Assembly: GCF_007830595.1 (NCBI RefSeq)
Contig: NZ_VLLD01000003.1
Length of the DNA: 64,000 nucleotides
Source of the DNA: Treponema_B putidum
GTDB taxonomy: Bacteria > Spirochaetota > Spirochaetia > Treponematales > Treponemataceae
Strand: one strand, 5' to 3'
In this document: positions 8,407 to 17,629 of the stretch, in pieces
Numbering within the stretch: position 1 is the first letter of the stretch
How the letters are laid out: every line of letters begins with the position of its first letter
Program-made: the position numbers and the translations under genes
Notes under the pieces: model-generated
Told to the model about the DNA's origin: nothing
Database searches by the model: none
Seen by the model: only the letters and a program-made list of their open reading frames with translations

Positions 8407-10461
8407 CTACTCCAGCGGAGCAAAGTATCCTATTTCATCACGGCCCGATCTTTTTAAAAGCTGAACTTCAACTTCGACGGGTAAGAAGGCTCTGCCGAAG
8501 TCGGTAGGCATCGTAGAAGTATATTTCAGCTGATACATTCCTAAAGGCTTTTCGATAATATCATCGATAATAGGTTTCAATCCTTTTTCGGCATATATGT
8601 ATGAGGTCTTACCGCCTGTCTTTTTTGCAAGATAGCTCATTTCAGAAGCCGGAGCTCCCTTTTTTAAACTAATGGGGTAAAAACTTATATTGTTATTCTT
8701 CATATATGCGGCAAGATCATTTAAATTATATTGCTTAAAATTATCAGAATTAGGATCGCTGAAATTCAAAAAAAGGACGGCTCTTTTTTGTTCCGCATTT
8801 ATCAGCTCCCCTGCGGCAAGACGTAGAGCAAGATCGAATTTCCAGTCGGCTGAAGCCGGAGCTTTTATACGGTTAGGCATGGTTATCAAATCGGCAGGCG
8901 AAAATTTCCCTTCCAATACCGGAACCGATGAAGCGGAAATAAGATTTATTTTTCCTTTACCCTGCATTGCTTCTGCAATTTCTTTTAAGGCAGCCTCTAT
9001 TAAGGCCTTTTCTTTTATAGAATCGGGAGACCTTTCAACAATGACGGCTATGTCGCAAGTTTTGTTAAGGTAGGAAGAACCGGTAAGGGCATAATCAACA
9101 ACAGGCCTGTTTTCTTCCGTGATTATAAAGTTATCCTGTGTCAAACCTACAATCTGTTTTCCGTCCCGGTTTTGAACGCTTACTTCAACTAAAACTTCAG
9201 GAAATTTATCGGAATAAACTTTTTTTATCAATACAAAAAGCCCGCCTGCAAGTTCATTTATTCTTGAAGTTATTTCTACCGTTTGATTTTTATGATCTAT
9301 CAAAAGAAGGCTCCCGTTTACATCAGGAACGGCTGCCGTAATTTTAGCCGGTGCATTTCCTAAGCTGGTCAACTCGGTTACGGTCGAAAAAGCAATATCG
9401 ATGAGGTAAGCCTTGTTACCGGCAGAGGCAACCAGATTGCCGTTCCACTCCCTAAGGGACTCTATTTGTTTTAAAGTGCCTTCAGGCAGAAGGGCTTGAA
9501 TAAAGTTGCCCGCCGTATCAAAGGTATAAACCGCACCCTTTACCGCATCGGCTGCATAAACAATCCCGTCAACAACCGCTATGCCTGAAGGAGCCGTAAA
9601 ACCTCCAAAGAGGCCGCTTTTGTTTCCAAAGGTAAAAAGAGGCTCTCCGGCAGAAGAAAAAACTACAATTCTTGCATTTCCAAAATCACAAACATAGATA
9701 TTACCGTATCCGTCTTCAGCTAAAAATTGCGGGCCTATGAGCTCTCCGTTTCCGCGGCCTCTTTTTCCGAAAGATTTTATAAAAGAGCCGTTTTTATCTA
9801 AAAGAGAAAGCCTATCCGAAGCAAATTCCGAGACCAAGAGGTTCCCGTCCGATAAGGCTATAACATCAAACGGCCTATCAAAGCCTTGAATAGGACCTCT
9901 CGTTCTATCCAGAATGATACCGTTTACATTAAAGTGCAAAAGCTCGTTTGAGCCGTAAGCCGTCATCCAAAAAGATCCGTCCGAAATAGCTGCTATTGAA
10001 AGCGGCTGGCGGAAAAGCTCTACTTTGCCGTTATGAGAGGTAAAGGAAGAGTTTTCCACATATGTTATGTTATCTGAAGAATAAGGAGTCAGGCTCCTCG
10101 ATTCTTTTAAAATTTCCATTTTATTTTTTAAAAGCATTCCGCCGTAACCTGCCGCTTCTGCAAATTCCCATTGGCTTAGGGCTGCACCTTCAATACCCGA
10201 ACTATAATAGGCCTTTCCAAGCCAATCTAAAATTAAAGATTCTCCGGGCAAATAAGAAAGGGCTTTTTCAAATAAAAGGACGGCCTCATTAAAGGTTCCC
10301 CGATAATAAGCTTGGACGCCTCGTCTAAATTCTTCAGCTGCGACCCTCTTATCTGAAGATGACGGATTATCGGTAAAATTTTTATCCTGTGAAAAAAGAG
10401 GTACAGAAAATAAAATTAAAATTATAAATGCAATTTTATAAAACTTTATACCTAACCTCAT
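8407..10461 (-). CDS. Secreted TPR - NHL propeller - vWA domain protein
   Basis: A 684-residue protein with a signal peptide (KIAFIILILFSVPLFSQD, cleavage about residue 25). A TPR-like part follows (about 40-95), then an NHL/beta-propeller part (about 115-400, with repeats like FGKRGRGNGELIGPQFLA and DGYGNIYVCDFGNARIVVF). A vWA-like domain runs from about 465 to 655. The usual metal site DxSxS is not conserved: the strand ends VIVERSPDS. It is probably a periplasmic or surface scaffold. It starts directly after the upstream TPR gene with GGGAGG eight bases before the ATG, so the two are translated from one message. Exact function unknown. Confidence 0.65.
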   Translation of the reverse strand: MRLGIKFYKIAFIILILFSVPLFSQDKNFTDNPSSSDKRVAAEEFRRGVQAYYRGTFNEAVLLFEKALSYLPGESLILDWLGKAYYSSGIEGAALSQWEFAEAAGYGGMLLKNKMEILKESRSLTPYSSDNITYVENSSFTSHNGKVELFRQPLSIAAISDGSFWMTAYGSNELLHFNVNGIILDRTRGPIQGFDRPFDVIALSDGNLLVSEFASDRLSLLDKNGSFIKSFGKRGRGNGELIGPQFLAEDGYGNIYVCDFGNARIVVFSSAGEPLFTFGNKSGLFGGFTAPSGIAVVDGIVYAADAVKGAVYTFDTAGNFIQALLPEGTLKQIESLREWNGNLVASAGNKAYLIDIAFSTVTELTSLGNAPAKITAAVPDVNGSLLLIDHKNQTVEITSRINELAGGLFVLIKKVYSDKFPEVLVEVSVQNRDGKQIVGLTQDNFIITEENRPVVDYALTGSSYLNKTCDIAVIVERSPDSIKEKALIEAALKEIAEAMQGKGKINLISASSVPVLEGKFSPADLITMPNRIKAPASADWKFDLALRLAAGELINAEQKRAVLFLNFSDPNSDNFKQYNLNDLAAYMKNNNISFYPISLKKGAPASEMSYLAKKTGGKTSYIYAEKGLKPIIDDIIEKPLGMYQLKYTSTMPTDFGRAFLPVEVEVQLLKRSGRDEIGYFAPLE

Positions 10462-10463
10462 GT

Positions 10464-11144
10464 TTAGGCCTCCCGTGCATCAGAAGTTATCATTTCAAAG
10501 TGATGGAGTATAATTTTATTATCGGGTAATTTTTCTTTTGCTCTAATAATATAGGATTTAGCTTCCGAAGACAGATTCATCTTGTGATAAATCAAAGCCA
10601 TCGAATCCAAATAGGCCGGATTTTCGGGCTGTTTTTCTACAGCTTTTTTGCAGAGGAGCAAGGAGCGTGTCAGGTCTCTATCCGTTTCGGCTAAGATATA
10701 GGCCAACCCGTTTAGGGCGGTGCTGTTTTCGGGAGCGGTCTTTAAGGCTTTTTCATAGTAGTCTATAGCTTTTTCGGTTTCCTGATGCTCATAATAAACA
10801 TAGGCTAAAGAAGAAAAAACTTGTACGGATTCATAACCTGCTTCAATAAGTTTTGAAAGTTCAAATTCTGCAAGTCTTGTTCTGCCTGTATTTGCATAAA
10901 TAAAAGCTAAAATCAATCTGCATTGATAGACCTTTGCAATATCCTTACTTGCAGTTACTACCTGCTCAAGGTATTCGAGAGCTTGCTCATATTCCGCCAA
11001 GCGGGAATATATCAAACCTATATAGTAGTTTATTTCGATTTTTATAAGATCATTTTCCGTACTTACACTTAAAAAGAAAACCAAGGCTTCCTGATAGTCT
11101 TTTCTATTATATAGGTTTACACCTTCTTTTAACTCGGAATACAT
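10464..11144 (-). CDS. TPR-repeat protein
   Basis: About 226 residues made of tetratricopeptide repeats (for example EKAIDYYEKALKTAPENSTALN). There is no signal peptide if translation starts at ATG 11144-11142. That start is preferred over an upstream ATG at 11198 because a strong AGGGGAGGGG site lies just before it and the extra 18 residues (MLLCKKFFFC...) are unlike a TPR protein. It probably scaffolds a complex. It is the first gene of the operon with the NHL-vWA protein and the HAD hydrolase. Confidence 0.7.
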   Translation of the reverse strand: MYSELKEGVNLYNRKDYQEALVFFLSVSTENDLIKIEINYYIGLIYSRLAEYEQALEYLEQVVTASKDIAKVYQCRLILAFIYANTGRTRLAEFELSKLIEAGYESVQVFSSLAYVYYEHQETEKAIDYYEKALKTAPENSTALNGLAYILAETDRDLTRSLLLCKKAVEKQPENPAYLDSMALIYHKMNLSSEAKSYIIRAKEKLPDNKIILHHFEMITSDAREA

Positions 11145-11230
11145 AGCCCCTCCCCTTTTAAAGATTATACAGAAAAAAAACTTTTTACACAATAGCAAAA
11201 AAAGCTCACTTCATCAATCTTAAAGCCCTA

Positions 11231-12385
11231 TCAAAAAATTCTTGCACAGCCTGCCGGTTTTGCCCTGTATATCAAAGGCTTAAACCCAAAAATTCTTTCG
11301 TAGTCTCCGATTTTTTCTACATAGGCTTTTGCATCTTGATCTCTAAGAATTGTATAAGTACATCCCCCGAAACCTTTTCCGGTCATTCTGGCACAAACCA
11401 AATTAGATGCTGAAGGTTCCGTAAATTCCAAAGAACGCTTAACCAGCCAATCCAACTCAGGACAAGAAATTTCAAAACGGTCCCTAAGGCCGTCATGGGA
11501 GCGGTTTAATATACGTGAAAGCATTGTGTTGTCTCTACGTTTTAAGGCATCCACAGCTTCATCAACACTTAAAGATTCTCTGATAATATAGGTAACTCTT
11601 CTGCGGACAGATTCGGGTATTTCTATCTCTTCAAGCATCTTTTCGGTCAAATACATCATATTTTTAGGCATATCCGGCTGCTTTTTTACCAGCTCGTAGG
11701 CTTCCACACATTCGTCCAAACGCGCCGCCAACTCTTCACGGGCAATTATGCGGGGTACTCGGGAATCGGTCAAGATAATGGAATGGTCTTCTATTGGGAA
11801 CGGATAAATATCGGCTGTTCTTTTTCGATGGTCGGTACGCACACAATGATTTGATTTTGCAAAAAGGGCGCACAAAATATCGGCTCTGTGGGCATAGGTG
11901 TTTAAATGCTGGACATTCGCATATTCAAGAATATCTACCAGATCGCCTTTTGTGAGCTTTGGAGCAAATAATTTGCGTAATATAAGAGCCGTCGCAGTTT
12001 TAAGAGCATTAGGAGTTCCCAGCCCTGCATCGGCGGGTATTTCAGATAGAATGGTAAAATTTAAGCCGGAAACATGATATCCTAAGTCATTAAAGGCAGA
12101 AATAACGGCCTTAACCGAATTAGCCCATCGATCTTCCTTTTTATACCTGAGACCGGAATAGGATATTTTTTTCCTCTCATTAAGCGAAATTGAAAATAGC
12201 CTAAAGTTATTATCGCTGCGCCTTGATGCACAAACATACAAATAATGGTTAATGCTCATAGAAAGAGTATTCCCTTGAGCAAACCATGTATGCTCTCCGA
12301 GAAGATGAAATCGGCCCGGGGCGGCAGCACATACTTCAGGTTCATCGCCATATTCATCAATATGAAATGTAACTATTTTTTGCAT
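11231..12385 (-). CDS. GHMP-family sugar kinase, galactokinase-like
   Basis: A 384-residue protein that is a galactokinase relative by overall plan. The N-terminal motif is PGRFHLLGEHTWFAQG, the ATP loop region is PADAGLGTPNALKTA and the C-terminal motif is RMTGKGFGGCTY. In true galactokinases the first motif reads GEHTDYN, and the Asp there contacts the sugar. Here that position is Trp (W34). The glycine-rich ATP loop also departs from GLSSSA. The catalytic-base Asp region looks kept (NTYAHRADIL). The enzyme probably phosphorylates a sugar or related compound, but galactose is uncertain, so I give no symbol. It is divergent from lnt with a shared palindromic promoter and has no Shine-Dalgarno site. 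Confidence 0.6.
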   Translation of the reverse strand: MQKIVTFHIDEYGDEPEVCAAAPGRFHLLGEHTWFAQGNTLSMSINHYLYVCASRRSDNNFRLFSISLNERKKISYSGLRYKKEDRWANSVKAVISAFNDLGYHVSGLNFTILSEIPADAGLGTPNALKTATALILRKLFAPKLTKGDLVDILEYANVQHLNTYAHRADILCALFAKSNHCVRTDHRKRTADIYPFPIEDHSIILTDSRVPRIIAREELAARLDECVEAYELVKKQPDMPKNMMYLTEKMLEEIEIPESVRRRVTYIIRESLSVDEAVDALKRRDNTMLSRILNRSHDGLRDRFEISCPELDWLVKRSLEFTEPSASNLVCARMTGKGFGGCTYTILRDQDAKAYVEKIGDYERIFGFKPLIYRAKPAGCARIF

Positions 12386-12391
12386 AATTAT

Positions 12392-12435
12392 ATAATACTC
12401 GTTATATTGAAATTTTTCAATAAAAATGGTTAAAT
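12392..12435. promoter_or_regulatory. Divergent promoter pair sharing a palindromic -35 region
   Basis: The palindrome ATTGAAATTTTTCAAT (12406-12421) carries TTGAAA on each strand. Minus strand: TTGAAA (12420-12415), 17 bases, TATTAT (12397-12392), with start at about 12385, the first base of the GHMP kinase ATG (leaderless). Plus strand: TTGAAA (12407-12412), 17 bases, a weak TTAAAT (12430-12435), with start about six bases before the lnt ATG. Confidence 0.5.
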
Positions 12436-12447
12436 AGATATATAAAT

Positions 12448-14031
12448 ATGCATTTTTTTTTATGTTTTTTGAGTATTTTTATATCCTCAGTCTTATTTTC
12501 TTTCGGAATTCCTAACGAATTTCTAAATTTAGTGTCATCTCTTGCAGGTTTCTTAAGTTTAGCCTTATTGTACTGTACATTTATCAACTGCGGTTCACAT
12601 AAAAGAGCAGCTTTGCTGTATGGTTTTTTTGTTTCTTCAGTACATTTAATTTCCAGCTTTTGGCTGGCTTTTTTTGAAGATTTTGCAATATTTACGCTTG
12701 GAGCCAGCACTCTTGCATACTTTTTTATAGCGATGCCCTTCGGCTTTTTGCTTTATCATAGTCTTCAAAAAGACAAAAATTTAAGACCCTTTTATTTTGC
12801 TTCTATTTGGATGCTTTGGGAATTCGCTAAATCAACAGGATTTCTTGCCTATCCTTGGGGTACGGCCCCGATGATATGCTTTAATTTAAAGACCTTTATT
12901 CAATTCGTAGATATAACAGGTGTTTGGGGGCTTTCCTTTGTTGTGCCCCTAGTTGCAGCCTGCTTAGGAGAAATTTTACAAGTCTATACGGTTTCAATAA
13001 ACTCAAAAGTTTTTTTTAAAAATTTAAGCTCAATTAAAAAGCCGGTTATTTTTACAAGTTTTTTGGTTTTACTTATAAATATTTACGGAATAAAAATGCT
13101 GTCGGTTGAAATGCAGCCTGCAACTTTTTTAAACACTGTAATAGTCCAGCAAAATGCCGACCCATGGGATAATTCTCAATTTGAAGAAAACATAAAACTC
13201 TCTCAAGCTTTAAGCCGAAAGGCAATACTTTCTTCAAACAAAAAACCGGATATCATAGTATGGAGCGAATCTTCAATGCCTGTCCCTTATAAGGATAATG
13301 AGGATTTTTACGGATTTATTCCTTATAATGACCCATTTACCCGTTTTTTAGCCGATACGGATACCCCAATCATAATAGGCTCTCCATATATAAATGCGAA
13401 CAAGCAATATAACTCAGCCTATCTTTTATCCCCTGAAGGAAAAATTTTAGATGTTTATTCAAAAATGCAGCTGGTTCCTTTTGCCGAATACATGCCCTTT
13501 AAAGATAATCCGATTGTTGCCCGTTTTTTTGATAAACTTGTAGGGTTTTCATCAGGATGGGATCCGGGGACAGAATGTAAAGTATTTAGCATTAAAAATT
13601 CGGAAGGTAAAACGGTAAGATTTGCTGCACCTATATGTTTTGAAGATGCTTTTCCTAAAGTATGCCGCAATTTACACAATGCAGGAAGCGATTTGCTTAT
13701 AAACATAACAAACGACTCTTGGTCTAAAACAAAAAGTGCCGAATATCAGCACTTTGTAGTAGCCCATTTTAGAGCCATAGAGCTTAGAACAACATTGGTG
13801 CGTTCGACAAACTCAGGCTATTCTGCCGTTGTAGATCCCAAAGGAAAAATTATTGCGGATATTCCTCTTTTTGAAGCCGAATCTCTTTATGCGGAAGTTC
13901 CTATTTATAAACACACAAAAACATTTTATGCGGCTTATAAAGATTGGCTTCCCATTATGATATTTTTAATATTGATTTACGATATCTCATCGGAATATTT
14001 AAAAAGGAGGGCTAAAACAGCACAGTTTTAA
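12448..14031 (+). CDS. lnt: Apolipoprotein N-acyltransferase
   Basis: A 527-residue inner-membrane enzyme that adds the third acyl chain to diacylated lipoproteins. The N-terminal 210 residues hold several membrane helices (for example FLCFLSIFISSVLF). The C-terminal carbon-nitrogen hydrolase domain has the family triad: E274 in VWSESSMP, K339 in YSKMQLVPFAEYMPF and C397 in APICFEDAFP. One membrane helix closes the protein. The length equals the usual 500-530. No Shine-Dalgarno sequence precedes the ATG. A lipoprotein-rich envelope such as this window's would need it. Confidence 0.92.
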   Translation: MHFFLCFLSIFISSVLFSFGIPNEFLNLVSSLAGFLSLALLYCTFINCGSHKRAALLYGFFVSSVHLISSFWLAFFEDFAIFTLGASTLAYFFIAMPFGFLLYHSLQKDKNLRPFYFASIWMLWEFAKSTGFLAYPWGTAPMICFNLKTFIQFVDITGVWGLSFVVPLVAACLGEILQVYTVSINSKVFFKNLSSIKKPVIFTSFLVLLINIYGIKMLSVEMQPATFLNTVIVQQNADPWDNSQFEENIKLSQALSRKAILSSNKKPDIIVWSESSMPVPYKDNEDFYGFIPYNDPFTRFLADTDTPIIIGSPYINANKQYNSAYLLSPEGKILDVYSKMQLVPFAEYMPFKDNPIVARFFDKLVGFSSGWDPGTECKVFSIKNSEGKTVRFAAPICFEDAFPKVCRNLHNAGSDLLINITNDSWSKTKSAEYQHFVVAHFRAIELRTTLVRSTNSGYSAVVDPKGKIIADIPLFEAESLYAEVPIYKHTKTFYAAYKDWLPIMIFLILIYDISSEYLKRRAKTAQF

Positions 14032-14048
14032 GTATGCCGCCTTAGCCC
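14009..14048 (-). terminator. Possible terminator of htrA
   Basis: GGGCTAA (14009-14015) pairs with TTAGCCC (14042-14048). A nested AAAAC/GTTTT arm lies in between. On the minus strand the stem is followed by TCCTTTTT. It overlaps the last codons of lnt. The stem is short, so the call is tentative. Confidence 0.35.
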
Positions 14049-14081
14049 AAAAGAAGGAGGTAAAATTATTTAAAGATCTGT

Positions 14082-15563
14082 TTATCTTTTAATCTTAGGG
14101 CTAACCAAGTTATGACCCTCTCTTATAAAGTCAAACCAGACCTCATTGCCTGATTGTGAAAGTTCGTCATAAAAGCTTAAGACATCTTTTACATCTTTTC
14201 CGTTTACTTTTACTATAATATCGCCGGGCTGCAAACTTATAACTGCTGCAGGGCTCTTAGACTGCATATTGGTCACAACAACACCGTTTTGACCTTTTTT
14301 TAACTCAAGCTGTTTTATAATTTCTTCAGTTAAAGGAGACGGAACAAAGCCGGGCCATAGTTTAGATGAATCTGCTACATTTTTTTCATCTCTTTCTTCA
14401 ATTTTTACCGTAACGGAAATATTTTTTCCTTTTCGTAAAATCTTAAATGAAGCAGTCTCACCGGGTTTTAAATCGGCTACAACACGCAGTATATCGTCGA
14501 CACTCTTAACCTTTGTCGAATTTACCTCGGTAATATAATCGCCGGGTTTTATGCCGCCCTTATCGGCAGGAGAACCTAAAAATACCTGTCCTGCAAAGGC
14601 ACCTTCAATATCCTTTAAGTTTAAATTTTCTCTAAATTTATCGTTTATTTCAAGTAACTGAACACCCAGCCAGCCATATTTAACTTCTCCCGAAGTAATA
14701 AAATCATCGATAGCTTTTTTAAGGTTGTTTATCGGAATCGAAAAGGCAAGACCTTGAGATCCGCCGCTTGATGAAACAATCCAGTTGTTTATGCCTATAA
14801 CCTCGCCATAGATATTTACTAAGGGACCGCCCGAATTACCTTGATTTATAGCTGCATCCGTTTGAATAAAATCATTTATATTATTCCTATTTGGTCCGCC
14901 CGAACGGCCTACCGCACTTACAATACCGCTTGTAACCGTAGATACATAGCCCATAGGAGCTCCGATTGCGTATGTAAGATCTCCTACCTGTACGGTGTTT
15001 GAGTCTCCTAAAACGGCAACCCTCAAATCCTTGTCATAATCAAAAGAAACAAGGGCAACATCCTTTCTCTGATCAGAGCCGACCAATTTACCTTGAACTT
15101 TATCACCGTTATAAAGTATGACGGAAATTGTCTTTGCATTGCCTGTAACATGCTGATTTGTTAAAGCATAATAGGTTTTTCCCGTCTTTCTTACAATAAC
15201 GCCTGAGCCCATTCCTTCCGCTTCATATTCTCTTTCTCCCTGCCCGTCTTTTTGATCCTGAGGGCGGTTAAAGAAAAACCAAGGGAAACCGTCTATATTG
15301 TTCTGAACCTTTCTTGTTTCTACAACATCAAGGGTAACTACCGAGGGTAAAATCATTGAAGTAAGTTCTCGATTTGCCTTTTGTAAAGATTCAAGAGCTG
15401 AAATAGACTCCTTACTTAGCTCCGTTTTTAACCCCTGATCGGCATACACCGTTGCTGCATTTTCAGGATTACTTGAACAACGGGCTGAAAGAAGAACAAC
15501 CGAAACAAGCATAATCGATAAAATTCCGGCCATTGTTGAAATCGGATTTTTTAATTTACGCAT
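14082..15563 (-). CDS. Deg/HtrA-family periplasmic serine protease
   Basis: A 493-residue S1C protease of the DegP/DegQ/DegS type. It has an N-terminal membrane segment (about 11-27) and a trypsin-like domain with H138 (TNQHV), D168 (KDVALVS) and S244 (QGNSGGPL). Two PDZ domains follow, about residues 285-375 and 395-490. The segment before the protease contains an Asp/Gly-rich linker. Its role is quality control or regulated cleavage of envelope proteins. It is transcribed alone from a good promoter at 15616-15587, with GAGG upstream of the ATG. It could be named degQ or htrA; the sequence alone does not decide. Confidence 0.9.
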   Translation of the reverse strand: MRKLKNPISTMAGILSIMLVSVVLLSARCSSNPENAATVYADQGLKTELSKESISALESLQKANRELTSMILPSVVTLDVVETRKVQNNIDGFPWFFFNRPQDQKDGQGEREYEAEGMGSGVIVRKTGKTYYALTNQHVTGNAKTISVILYNGDKVQGKLVGSDQRKDVALVSFDYDKDLRVAVLGDSNTVQVGDLTYAIGAPMGYVSTVTSGIVSAVGRSGGPNRNNINDFIQTDAAINQGNSGGPLVNIYGEVIGINNWIVSSSGGSQGLAFSIPINNLKKAIDDFITSGEVKYGWLGVQLLEINDKFRENLNLKDIEGAFAGQVFLGSPADKGGIKPGDYITEVNSTKVKSVDDILRVVADLKPGETASFKILRKGKNISVTVKIEERDEKNVADSSKLWPGFVPSPLTEEIIKQLELKKGQNGVVVTNMQSKSPAAVISLQPGDIIVKVNGKDVKDVLSFYDELSQSGNEVWFDFIREGHNLVSPKIKR

Positions 15564-15586
15564 ATATCTAACCTCACTACATAATT

Positions 15587-15616
15587 ATAATACTAAAACA
15601 AGAGCTTTTAAGTCAA
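15587..15616 (-). promoter_or_regulatory. Promoter of the HtrA-type protease
   Basis: TTGACT (15616-15611) and TATTAT (15592-15587) are separated by 18 bases on the minus strand. The start would lie about 20 bases before the ATG at 15563. No sigma-E-like consensus was recognised. Confidence 0.55.
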
Positions 15617-15689
15617 GTTACATAAAAAAAAGGGGGAAAAATTTGTTTTATTACCTTGTTTTTTTTTATATTTGTGATAAAATGGAGAC

Positions 15690-15941
15690 ATGCATAAAGG
15701 AAAACTTGATTGTGCTGTAGCTCTTTCCTATGTTTTAGAATCAAAAGCACCTATAATTACGGCAGCAGGAAGGGGACTTACAGCAAAAAAAATAAAAGAA
15801 GCGGCAGAACGTAATGGAATAAAAATAGTGGAAAATGAAAACTTGGCAAATATTCTTGTCCATCAAGAAATAGGAGCCTGTATACCCGAATACACTTATA
15901 AAGCTGTAGCCGCTATTTTTGCCTTTTTGCTAAAAAAATAA
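15690..15941 (+). CDS. Orphan FlhB C-terminal domain protein (EscU/YscU/HrcU-like)
   Basis: An 83-residue protein matching the cytoplasmic C-terminal domain of the flagellar and type III export switch protein FlhB: IITAAGRGLTAKKIKEAAERNG, then IKIVENENLANIL. The membrane half is absent, and no NPTH cleavage site is seen. Small proteins of this kind (FlhX-like) occur in several spirochaetes and other flagellates, where they may modulate the export switch. GGAG precedes the ATG. The next gene follows after 30 bases, so the two are probably transcribed together. Confidence 0.8.
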   Translation: MHKGKLDCAVALSYVLESKAPIITAAGRGLTAKKIKEAAERNGIKIVENENLANILVHQEIGACIPEYTYKAVAAIFAFLLKK

Positions 15942-15971
15942 TTGTATTGATGTTAAACAAGGAGTTTTAAA

Positions 15972-17237
15972 ATGTTAAAAAAAATTAAAACGGCTGACCT
16001 TAAGATCGGGGAACGTTTTTCGGCTCCCGTATTCTTTGACGACGGACGCAACATGCTTCTTCTTAGAGGTACACCTTTAAGCGACGATGAGTTAAACACC
16101 TTAAAAAGATGGAAAATTCAGTATGTCGTTACAGCCGGAGATCCCGTACCCGAGGGCGAGACCTTAGATGATGAAATAGCGGAACTTGATGAAATAGAAG
16201 AGGTTGAAGCTGTTGAAGATGCTGAGGAAATAGAAGAAGATAAGGAAGAATATCCCATCAACGGTACTAAAATTAAAAGATCCGAAATTGAAGAAATTTC
16301 TGCCGACTGTATTTTAAAACTTACAAAAGATTCCCGATCCATGCAACTCTATACGGAATATTTGGAAATTATAAAAAAAATTGAAAAAATATTTGAAAAT
16401 TTTAAAGCACGGCAACCCGTAGATAATATGCCTGTAAGCTATCATGCAAAAGAGTTGATAGAATTAGTAAGAAAAAATCCGCCTCTTTGTGTAGGCTTTA
16501 TATTGGGAACGGAACTTGAAGAAGACAGCCTTGCCCGATCTTCCGTAAATACGGCCATCTTGACCATCATTTTAAGTGAGGCCCTGGATCTCCCAAAAAA
16601 CAGAATAAACGAAATCACTATAGCCGCTTTGCTGCACGATATAGGAATGATGAAAATACCGCAAAAGATATTAAACAAAACCGATACCTTAACTGATGTT
16701 GAAAAACAAGCAGTTGCTGCTCATACGGCCTATGGATACAGAACAGCTATGAGCGAGCTTATGTACACACGAGAAATTGCTTTGAGCATTATGCAGCATC
16801 ATGAAAGATGGGACGGCAAGGGGTATCCTAACGGCCTTTCAGGAAAGGAAATAGATATAGGTGCAAGAATCATAACAGTTGCAGACGCTTTTGTTGCGAT
16901 GATAACACCTAAACCATACAGAGATTTAATGCTGGGTTATCAAGCCATGAAAAATCTTCTGGCCGATAATGCCCGAATTTTTGATCCCGAAATAATAAAA
17001 GTTATGATAAGAAGCATAGGCATATACCCCATAGGCTCCATCGTTTTAATGAATGATGCCTCACTTGCCCGAGTAGTAAAAAGCTCGCCTGAAGCACCCA
17101 TACGTCCCTTTGTTAGGGTCTTAATCGATGCAACAGGAGAAGTTTTAAATGAAGATTCCGAGCCGCTCGATCTAAAGAAAAATAAAAACCTTTTTATAGT
17201 TCGGGCGATTGATCCGAGGGCTTACAGAAATAAATAA
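15972..17237 (+). CDS. HD-GYP domain protein (probable cyclic-di-GMP phosphodiesterase)
   Basis: A 421-residue cytoplasmic protein. The N-terminal part (about 1-90) resembles a small pre-HD-GYP domain and is followed by a Glu/Asp-rich linker (about 60-95). The HD-GYP domain occupies about 185-350 and carries ALLHDIGMMKIP (the HD pair) and MQHHERWDGKGYPNGLSG. A C-terminal extension (about 350-421) contains ARVVKSSPEAPIRPFVRV. HD-GYP proteins hydrolyse c-di-GMP, which controls motility. Its neighbour is an FlhB-like protein, consistent with a motility link. AAGGAG precedes the ATG. The next gene starts on the stop codon (TAATG). Confidence 0.85.
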   Translation: MLKKIKTADLKIGERFSAPVFFDDGRNMLLLRGTPLSDDELNTLKRWKIQYVVTAGDPVPEGETLDDEIAELDEIEEVEAVEDAEEIEEDKEEYPINGTKIKRSEIEEISADCILKLTKDSRSMQLYTEYLEIIKKIEKIFENFKARQPVDNMPVSYHAKELIELVRKNPPLCVGFILGTELEEDSLARSSVNTAILTIILSEALDLPKNRINEITIAALLHDIGMMKIPQKILNKTDTLTDVEKQAVAAHTAYGYRTAMSELMYTREIALSIMQHHERWDGKGYPNGLSGKEIDIGARIITVADAFVAMITPKPYRDLMLGYQAMKNLLADNARIFDPEIIKVMIRSIGIYPIGSIVLMNDASLARVVKSSPEAPIRPFVRVLIDATGEVLNEDSEPLDLKKNKNLFIVRAIDPRAYRNK

Positions 17238-17629
17238 TGGATTCTCTCGGCATAAAAGGAGAAAACCGCATATCCGAATGGCTTACAAGTAAAGGCTACC
17301 TCATTTTAGAACGCAACTGGCGAACCCGCACGGGAGAAATAGATATAATTGCTTTGGATAAAAACAGTTCACCTTTTTCCGAAGAAATATTGGTTTTTAT
17401 AGAAGTAAAAACCTTATTAAAAACGGAATTATCCGATCTGGATCTTATTATCAATAAAAAAAAACAAGAACGTATTATAAAAACAGCTAAACATTTTCTT
17501 GCAAACAATCGAAAATATAATAAGATGTATATAAGATTTGATGTGGTCGTATTAAGATCAAACCCTTTTTTGGAACAACCGCTTGAGATACTGCATTTAA
17601 AAGATGCCTTTGGAGATTGCTATGACTAG
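17237..17629 (+). CDS. YraN-family (UPF0102) endonuclease-like protein
   Basis: A 130-residue protein with the YraN pattern: GENRISEWLTSKGYLILERNW, then RTGEIDIIALD and VFIEVKT. This is a restriction-endonuclease-like fold with a probable D-ExK site. The family is thought to act on DNA but has no firm role. The start ATG shares a base with the stop of the HD-GYP gene (TAATG), and the next small gene overlaps its end by eight bases. All lie on one message. Confidence 0.85.
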   Translation: MDSLGIKGENRISEWLTSKGYLILERNWRTRTGEIDIIALDKNSSPFSEEILVFIEVKTLLKTELSDLDLIINKKKQERIIKTAKHFLANNRKYNKMYIRFDVVVLRSNPFLEQPLEILHLKDAFGDCYD

